The notes under the pieces: generated by a model
What the model was told of the DNA's origin: nothing
Database searches by the model: none
Seen by the model: the letters and a program-made list of their open reading frames with translations, nothing else
Translations under genes and position numbers: made by a program
From: Microbacterium sp. SLBN-146
Lineage (GTDB): Bacteria; Actinomycetota; Actinomycetes; Actinomycetales; Microbacteriaceae
Assembly (NCBI RefSeq): GCF_006715145.1
Contig: NZ_VFMR01000001.1
Span: 248,001-312,000 of the forward strand
Length of the DNA stretch: 64,000 nucleotides
Direction of reading: 5' to 3'
In this document: positions 59,116-64,000 of the stretch, in pieces
How the letters are laid out: every line of letters starts with the position of its first letter
Position numbering within the stretch: position 1 is the first letter of the stretch

Positions 59116-60180
59116 GTGACGACTCTGCATGACCCGACCGTGCGCGGTTTCGCGTCGGACAACTACTCCGGCATCCACCCCGAAGTGCTCGCCGCCATCG
59201 CCGCGGCGAACGACGGGCATCAGGTCGCGTACGGCGACGACGTCTACACGCACCGCCTGCAGGAGGTCTTCCAGCAGCACTTCGGCGAGGGTGTCGAGGC
59301 CTTCCCCGTCTTCAACGGCACGGGTGCGAACGTCGTCGGGCTGCAGTCGATGCTCCCGCGCTGGGGCGCCGTCATCGCCGCGGGAACGGCGCACATCAAC
59401 GTCGACGAAGGCGGAGCGCCTGAGCGCGTGGGGGGCATCAAGCTGCTCACGGTGCCGACCGACGACGGCAAGCTCACGCCCGAGCTCATCGACCGGGAGG
59501 CGTGGGGCTGGGGCGACGAGCACCGCGCCCAGCCGCTCGTCGTGTCGGTCACGCAGTCGACCGAGCTCGGCACCCTCTACACGCCGGACGAGCTCCGCGC
59601 GATCGCCGACCACGCCCACGGCCTCGGGATGCGAGTGCACCTCGACGGCGCGCGCATCTCGAACGCCGCAGCCGCCCTCGACCTGCCCTTCCGCGCTTTC
59701 ACGCGCGATGTGGGCGTCGACGTCCTGAGCTTCGGCGGGACCAAGAACGGGGCGATGCTCGGTGAGGCGATCGTCGTGTTGAATCCGGATGCCGCGACGG
59801 GCCTCACGTACCTCCGCAAGCTCGACATGCAGCTGTCGTCGAAGATGCGCTTCGTGTCGGCCCAGCTCATCGCGCTCCTCGAGTCGGACCTGTGGCTGCG
59901 CAATGCGTCGCACTCCAACGCGATGGCGCAGCGTTTGCGCGCCGGGGTCGAGGCGGGCATCGCCGACGGCTCCATCTCGGGCGTCGCGTTCACACAGCCG
60001 ACACAGGCGAACGGCGTCTTCGCGACGCTGCCGGACGGTGTCGCGGATCGGCTGCGGGAGTCGTTCCGCTTCTACGACTGGGATGCCGCGAAGAACGAGG
60101 TGCGCTGGATGTGCTCGTTCGACACGAGCGAGACCGACGTCGACGCCTTCATCGCGGCCCTCGCGCGCGAAACGTCCTAG
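59116..60180 (+). CDS. Low-specificity threonine aldolase, PLP-dependent
   Basis: 354 residues from a GTG start. The family start RGFASDNYSGIHPEVLAAI and the YGDDVYTHRLQ stretch match threonine aldolase/beta-eliminating lyases. The aspartate that holds the PLP ring lies in HLDGARISNAAAAL, and the PLP lysine is in FGGTKNGAMLGEA (about 210). It cleaves threonine or allo-threonine to glycine and acetaldehyde. Its TAG stop overlaps the TAG stop of the convergent coiled-coil gene (CTAG, 60177-60180). Confidence 0.93.
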   Translation: MTTLHDPTVRGFASDNYSGIHPEVLAAIAAANDGHQVAYGDDVYTHRLQEVFQQHFGEGVEAFPVFNGTGANVVGLQSMLPRWGAVIAAGTAHINVDEGGAPERVGGIKLLTVPTDDGKLTPELIDREAWGWGDEHRAQPLVVSVTQSTELGTLYTPDELRAIADHAHGLGMRVHLDGARISNAAAALDLPFRAFTRDVGVDVLSFGGTKNGAMLGEAIVVLNPDAATGLTYLRKLDMQLSSKMRFVSAQLIALLESDLWLRNASHSNAMAQRLRAGVEAGIADGSISGVAFTQPTQANGVFATLPDGVADRLRESFRFYDWDAAKNEVRWMCSFDTSETDVDAFIAALARETS

Positions 60181-61508
60181 GCGGCGCCCTCGTCGTCCTC
60201 ATCCTCGGACGAAGAGACGGTCTCCGGAGAGTAGTCGGCGAGGGGCTCGGGACGGATGAGCTCCCGCACCTCGGCCATGAAGCTCGTGAGCTGCTGCTGC
60301 TGCCACCGCAGCTGGCGGGTGCGGTCCTCCGCATCGCGCAGCACGGCCTGCGAGTGGGTCACGACGGTGTCGATGATGCTCTGCGCCTTGTCCTTCGCGC
60401 GGTCGAGGCGCTCGCGGGCGCGCAGCTGTGCATCCGCTTCGATCTGATGGGCCTGCGCGCGCATGAGGCGCTCGAAGTCCTCCGCCTTCGCCGACACCCG
60501 CTTGGCGTGCTCGAGCGAGTGGGCGACCTGGTCGTTGGCATCCTGCGTGATGCGATCGGCGTGCGCGACGGCTTGGTTGTGGAGGGCGAGGAACTCCTGC
60601 CGCGCGTCGTCCTGCCTCCGCGTCAACGACTCTTCGAACTCGATCGCACGCAGCCGCAGCTCGCGCACCGCCTCTTCGGCTTCGGCGCGCAACTGCGACG
60701 TCTCGCGAGCGACGAGCGACCGCAGTGCTGCCGCACCCTTCTCGGCCTCCGAACGGATCGCGGCCGCCTCCTGCTCGGCCTGGGCGATCTTCTCCTCGGC
60801 GTGTGCGAGCTCGCGTTCGAGGCGGGCCGCGTGCGCCGTCAGTTCCGTGTCGATCCGCAGCCGGATCTGCTGCGCATCGTGCTGGGCCTGCGACAGGATC
60901 GCCTCGGCGTCGGCCTGCGTCTCACGGCGCCGCGCGAGGATCTCCTCGGATGCCGCGGCGAGCAGCCGTTCGCCCTGGACGCTCGCGTTCCGCAGCAGCA
61001 CGCTCGCCTGCTCCTCCGCGACGCGGAGCACTTCGTCGAAGCGGTGTCGCCCGGGGGTCTCGTCCGTCGCCGTCGCGAGTTCTTCCGCGAGCGCGTCGAG
61101 GCGGTTGTCGGCGTCGACGAGTCGCGCCTGCGTCGCCGAGAGCTCGGCCTCCAGTCGGGCGATCTGCTCCGCGGCATCCGTCGCCATGACGGCGGACTGG
61201 ACCCGCTTCTCGAGATCGGCGGCGCGCCGTTCGGCCTCGTCGGCGCGGCGTCGGTGGGCCGCGAGCTCGGCTTCGAGCCGGTCGATCCGCTCCGCGCGCT
61301 CGGCGTTCGCGTCGTCGGCGCGATCGAGGTGCTCGTCGAGCAGCGCGATCTGCTGCGCCTGCGTGCGGAGCTTTCCCGTCAGGTGGCGGAAGGCGTTGTC
61401 GACCTCGACCCTGTCGTAGCCGCGGAAGACCAGGGCGAATGCGGTGCCGGGCGCGGCAGAGCCTGCGGTGGCCAGGAGTTCTTCGAACGGCGTCGCCGAA
61501 TCGGACAT
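60177..61508 (-). CDS. DivIVA-like coiled-coil protein
   Basis: 443 residues. The opening region (ALVFRGYDRVEVDNAFRHL, about 26-44) resembles the DivIVA/Wag31 membrane-binding N-terminal domain (the RGYDxxxVD pattern). From about 50 to 420 the protein is almost continuous coiled coil, very rich in Ala, Glu, Arg and Gln. The tail is acidic (SSEDEDDEGAA). DivIVA-type proteins mark curved membrane and organise polar growth and septation. It may be a paralogue of the main DivIVA rather than Wag31 itself, as it is longer and not beside the cell-division cluster. Confidence 0.85.
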   Translation of the reverse strand: MSDSATPFEELLATAGSAAPGTAFALVFRGYDRVEVDNAFRHLTGKLRTQAQQIALLDEHLDRADDANAERAERIDRLEAELAAHRRRADEAERRAADLEKRVQSAVMATDAAEQIARLEAELSATQARLVDADNRLDALAEELATATDETPGRHRFDEVLRVAEEQASVLLRNASVQGERLLAAASEEILARRRETQADAEAILSQAQHDAQQIRLRIDTELTAHAARLERELAHAEEKIAQAEQEAAAIRSEAEKGAAALRSLVARETSQLRAEAEEAVRELRLRAIEFEESLTRRQDDARQEFLALHNQAVAHADRITQDANDQVAHSLEHAKRVSAKAEDFERLMRAQAHQIEADAQLRARERLDRAKDKAQSIIDTVVTHSQAVLRDAEDRTRQLRWQQQQLTSFMAEVRELIRPEPLADYSPETVSSSEDEDDEGAA

Positions 61509-61741
61509 GCTCGATCTGCTTTCAGGGGAGATCCCCCCACGGGTGCGCCGGCGCGCGCGCATCCGCAACGTTCCTCGGCGCGCCCCAGCGCGACGAGAAC
61601 AAGGGAGGAGCGTGGTGCCGGGCGCACGGAACGTCGGGAGATGCGCTTCGGGTGACTAGAGGATACCGGCCCGACGCACCCGGGGTGAAGGGGCATCGTC
61701 CCCCGCTGCCGAGGGAGTGCCTCGGAGCGCGCGCAGAGGGG

Positions 61742-62329
61742 TCAGCGGAGAGCGCCGACGCTCGCCAGGGCGAGCCGGATCAGCGTGCCCCGGCCACCTT
61801 CCATCTCGGCGGCGACAGCGTCGGACGCGGCCTCTTCCGGCGTCAGCCACGTGACTTCGAGAGCGTCCTGACGCGGCTCGCACGTGCCGGTGACGGGCAC
61901 GACGAACGCGAGTGAGACGGCGTGCTGCCGATCGTCGTGGAACGCCGTCACACCGGGGAGCGGAAAGTACTCGGCGACAGTGAAGGGCGTCGGCTGCGTC
62001 GGCAGGAGCGGGAAGGCCATGGGCCCGAGGTCGTTCTCGAGGTGACGGAAAAGGGCGTCGCGCACTGTCTCGCCGTAGCGGACGCGTCCGGACACGATCG
62101 TGCGCGTCATCTCGCCGACGGGGGTGGCGCGGAGCAGGATGCCGACCTGTATGACCTGTCCCATCCCGTCGACACGCACCGGGACGCCCTCGACGTAGAG
62201 CATGGGAAGCCGACGCCGAGTCTCTTCCAGCTCGACCTCGCTCAGCCACGCGGGGTTCGATGCACTGCCGCCCGGCGGACCGAACGGCTCGTCACCGGTG
62301 GGCTCGGGATCGGGCGTGCGAACAGACAT
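61742..62329 (-). CDS. DUF4916 protein with degenerate Nudix box
   Basis: 195 residues. The fold is Nudix-like: the region GRVRYGETVRDALFRHLEND aligns with the Nudix box, but the RE pair is RH and the EE pair is EN, so metal-dependent hydrolysis is doubtful. The family is best described as DUF4916. A disordered, Pro-rich N-terminus precedes it. It shares a GTATAC-containing promoter region with the divergent esterase gene. The 233-bp spacer beyond its stop (61509-61741) holds no feature that I can identify. Confidence 0.78.
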   Translation of the reverse strand: MSVRTPDPEPTGDEPFGPPGGSASNPAWLSEVELEETRRRLPMLYVEGVPVRVDGMGQVIQVGILLRATPVGEMTRTIVSGRVRYGETVRDALFRHLENDLGPMAFPLLPTQPTPFTVAEYFPLPGVTAFHDDRQHAVSLAFVVPVTGTCEPRQDALEVTWLTPEEAASDAVAAEMEGGRGTLIRLALASVGALR

Positions 62330-62331
62330 GT

Positions 62332-62342
62332 GTCCTGTATAC
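62332..62342. promoter_or_regulatory. Shared -10 region of two divergent genes
   Basis: The palindrome GTATAC gives TATACC on the plus strand (toward the esterase at 62370) and TATACA on the minus strand (toward the DUF4916 gene at 62329). The two starts are only 40 bp apart, so both promoters must share this site and would compete for polymerase. Confidence 0.4.
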
Positions 62343-62369
62343 CTCACGCTCCCCTGGAAAGATGGGCGC

Positions 62370-63041
62370 ATGGCTCAGTTCCCGGGACCCGAGACGCCGC
62401 CGATCGATCCGACCTTCGTCCGGTGGTCGGCGCCCCCGGACGAGCGCGCCGGCCGACCGCTCCTCGTGCTGCTGCACGGCTACGGCGCAGACGAGAACGA
62501 CCTCTTCGGGCTCGCTCGATACTTGCCGCAGGAGTTCGTCTTCGCCGCCGTCCGGGCACCCCTCGACCCTCCGTTCCCCACGCCGGGACACTCCTGGTAC
62601 CCGATCGAGGGACTCGACGGGCGCGACCCTCGCCGCGTCACCGAGGCGGCATCGCGGCTGTCCGAGTGGATCGACGCGTCGAGCGATCAGACGCCCGTCG
62701 GCCTCCTCGGCTTCTCCCAGGGTGCGGCCGTCGCGCTCCAGGCGATGCGCCTTCACCCCGATCGATTCGCCTTCGCCGTCGCCCTGAGCGGCTACGTCAC
62801 TCCCGGCCCGCTTCCTCGGGACGCCGAGCTCGCCGAACGACGGCCCCCCGTGTTCTGGGGGCGCGGCACCCACGACGACGTCATCCCCGCGGTCCTCGTC
62901 ACCCACACGACGCAGTGGCTCCCCGAGCACGTCGAACTGAGCGGGCGCGTCTACGCCGGACTGACGCACAGCGTCTCTGAGGAAGAAGTAGAGGACATCC
63001 GCATGTTCCTCGCGAAGCGCCTCGACGAGGCATCCGGATGA
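62370..63041 (+). CDS. Carboxylesterase/phospholipase-type alpha/beta hydrolase
   Basis: 223 residues. The oxyanion region is LLHGYGADENDLFGLA (about 35-50), the nucleophile elbow GFSQGAAVALQ (Ser about 115), the acid in RGTHDDVIP and the His in GLTHSVSEEE. This is the small lysophospholipase/carboxylesterase family (COG0400). Cytoplasmic, no signal peptide. The ATG at 62370 has a GGAAAG site. Its stop overlaps the start of the next gene (ATGA), linking it to the racemase-like pair. Confidence 0.92.
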   Translation: MAQFPGPETPPIDPTFVRWSAPPDERAGRPLLVLLHGYGADENDLFGLARYLPQEFVFAAVRAPLDPPFPTPGHSWYPIEGLDGRDPRRVTEAASRLSEWIDASSDQTPVGLLGFSQGAAVALQAMRLHPDRFAFAVALSGYVTPGPLPRDAELAERRPPVFWGRGTHDDVIPAVLVTHTTQWLPEHVELSGRVYAGLTHSVSEEEVEDIRMFLAKRLDEASG

Positions 63042-63706
63042 TCCACGCCCAGCTCTCCCCGTCGGCCCTCGTCGCCAACGCGCGCGCGGCGGGCGTCGCG
63101 GGAGCGGTCGTCGACCTGCGGCGGGATGCCTGGGGTCACGGCATCCGCTTCGCCCTTCCGGTGCTGGCGGACTGCGCTGTCGGCGGCGTCATCGTCGACG
63201 AGCGCGACCACAGCGCCGCGGTCGAGGCGGGTGTCGAGATGACGGATGCCGCGGCCACGGTCGACGGACGGCACCTGTTCGGCCTCCCCGGTCCGTCCGG
63301 AGCGCCGGGAGACCCCGTCATGACGGCCCGGTCGCGCGTCCTCTCGCTCAAGACGCTGCGGCGGGGCGAGGGGGTCTCGTACGGCTACACGCACCGCGCG
63401 ACGGAGGACACCCGCATCGCGCTCGTGTCGGGCGGCTACGGGCAGGGCGTCCTGCGGGCGCTCGGCAACCGGGTCTCCGTCGAGATCGCGGGCGACCTCC
63501 ACCCCGTCGTCGGTCGCGTCGCGATGGACGTCTTCGTCGTCGACATCGGGGCTGCGGCCGTGGCATCCGGTGACGAGGTCGTGCTGTTCGGCGGAGACGG
63601 CGCCGCGAAGGATGCCGTGCGCTCGTGGGTCGCAGCGACGGGGCTCGATGCCGCCGAGCTCGTCTGCGCCATCGGACTGCGCGCGCACCGCGAGGTCGCG
63701 GCGTGA
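63038..63706 (+). CDS. Alanine racemase-like protein: C-terminal domain with shortened barrel, PLP lysine replaced
   Basis: 222 residues, against about 370 for a full alanine racemase. The start keeps a relic of the PLP motif: LRRDAWGHG (residues 27-35) where active enzymes have VKADAYGHG, so the PLP lysine is Arg28. Only about 60 residues of the barrel follow. The C-terminal domain is complete: the catalytic tyrosine is in EGVSYGYTH (Tyr115), followed by IALVSGGYGQG and VGRVAMDVFVVD. It overlaps the next racemase-like gene by GTGA. In true racemases each active site combines the lysine of one subunit with the tyrosine of the other, so the pair could form a heterodimer (inference). Confidence 0.85.
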   Translation: MIHAQLSPSALVANARAAGVAGAVVDLRRDAWGHGIRFALPVLADCAVGGVIVDERDHSAAVEAGVEMTDAAATVDGRHLFGLPGPSGAPGDPVMTARSRVLSLKTLRRGEGVSYGYTHRATEDTRIALVSGGYGQGVLRALGNRVSVEIAGDLHPVVGRVAMDVFVVDIGAAAVASGDEVVLFGGDGAAKDAVRSWVAATGLDAAELVCAIGLRAHREVAA

Positions 63707-64000
63707 CCGGGCCGCGCGTGCGGGTCGACCTCGCGCGGGTCCGCGACAACCTCGCGACGCTCCGCGCGCGCATCGAGCCTGCGCAGGTGATGGTGGTCGT
63801 GAAGGACGACGCGTACGGGCACGGGGTCGATGCGATCGTGCGGACCGCGGCATCCGTCGGCATCGGATGGTTCGGGTCGTTCGACGTCGCGACGGGGCGC
63901 GCCGTGCGCGCGGCCGCGCCCGACGCCCGCATCTTCGCGTGGGCGACGCCCGAGCCGGGCGACGCCTCGGCGGCCGTCGAGGCGGGCATCGAGCTGGGCG
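63703..64000 (+). CDS. Alanine racemase-like protein, N-terminal barrel (partial)
   Basis: The first 99 residues are visible; the gene runs off the right edge. It starts with GTG at 63703, overlapping the previous stop (GTGA). The start VRVDLARVRDNLATLRARI and the PLP motif VVVKDDAYGHG (Lys34) are those of an alanine racemase barrel, with the lysine intact, unlike its upstream neighbour. Whether it also has the C-terminal tyrosine domain cannot be seen. It may be a complete racemase or the complementary half of a split enzyme. Confidence 0.88.
   Translation, partial: MTGPRVRVDLARVRDNLATLRARIEPAQVMVVVKDDAYGHGVDAIVRTAASVGIGWFGSFDVATGRAVRAAAPDARIFAWATPEPGDASAAVEAGIELG

Noticed and set aside
61509..61741. 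Possible RNA gene in the 233-bp spacer
   Set aside because: I looked for tRNA-like arms, a terminator-bounded small RNA and a riboswitch core and saw none on either strand.

Overview
The window is high-GC DNA (roughly 70% by eye) from an actinobacterium, most likely Microbacterium or a close Microbacteriaceae relative. The reasons are: actinobacterial-type RpoB and RpoC; frequent GTG/TTG starts and ATGA/GTGA stop-start overlaps; several starts placed about 7 bp after a TANNNT box, as in leaderless mRNAs; and a GGATGCCG/CGGCATCC word scattered through genes and spacers. I see no tRNA, rRNA, CRISPR array, insertion sequence or phage genes.

Layout. (1) 1-15631, minus: a kinase/FHA/FN3 cluster. 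In transcription order it holds a Ser/Thr kinase, a 1979-aa Ig-like/FN3 surface protein, a MoxR ATPase, a DUF58 protein, a membrane transglutaminase-like protein that lacks its Cys and His, a DUF5684-FHA protein, a small tail-anchored protein, an RDD-FHA protein and the start of a further gene. It resembles the PFNA cluster of bifidobacteria. (2) 15.8-20.7 kb: small membrane proteins, a lipoprotein facing a distant paralogue, and an AAA ATPase whose promoter is covered by two identical pseudo-palindromic operators. (3) 20.9-28.35 kb, minus: rpoB-rpoC, ending in a large hairpin that contains the rpoC stop codon. (4) 28.65-33.95 kb, plus: two tandem DUF4062-NTPase-TPR (STAND-type) proteins from a strong promoter divergent to rpoB. 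(5) 33.96-42.5 kb: 5-oxoprolinase genes (pxpA and a pxpB-pxpC fusion) and a peptide ABC transporter split over two strands. (6) 42.7-49.8 kb: spermidine-synthase-like, TPR, SprT-like and SRPBCC-like genes, then a sensor kinase-regulator pair and an ABC exporter. (7) 49.9-55.1 kb, plus: a pyrimidine/beta-amino-acid breakdown module (nitrilase-type amidohydrolase, dihydropyrimidinase, F420-type oxidoreductase, semialdehyde dehydrogenase). (8) 55.3-64 kb: lipid kinase, Lrp regulator, DUF6421, SDR, threonine aldolase, DivIVA-like coiled coil, DUF4916, esterase, and a pair of alanine-racemase-like genes in which the first lacks the PLP lysine.

The most unusual signals lie between genes. Seven copies of a palindromic element, each exactly 57 bp, sit in spacers between 36 and 48 kb. 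Three copies of a different 66-bp palindrome lie only between convergent genes. Single 73-bp and 90-bp palindromes occupy other spacers. Several look like small mobile or structural repeats (MITE/REP-like) under length constraint. The best candidates for undescribed biology are these repeat families, the tandem DUF4062 STAND pair, the AAA ATPase with its double operator, and the split racemase pair.
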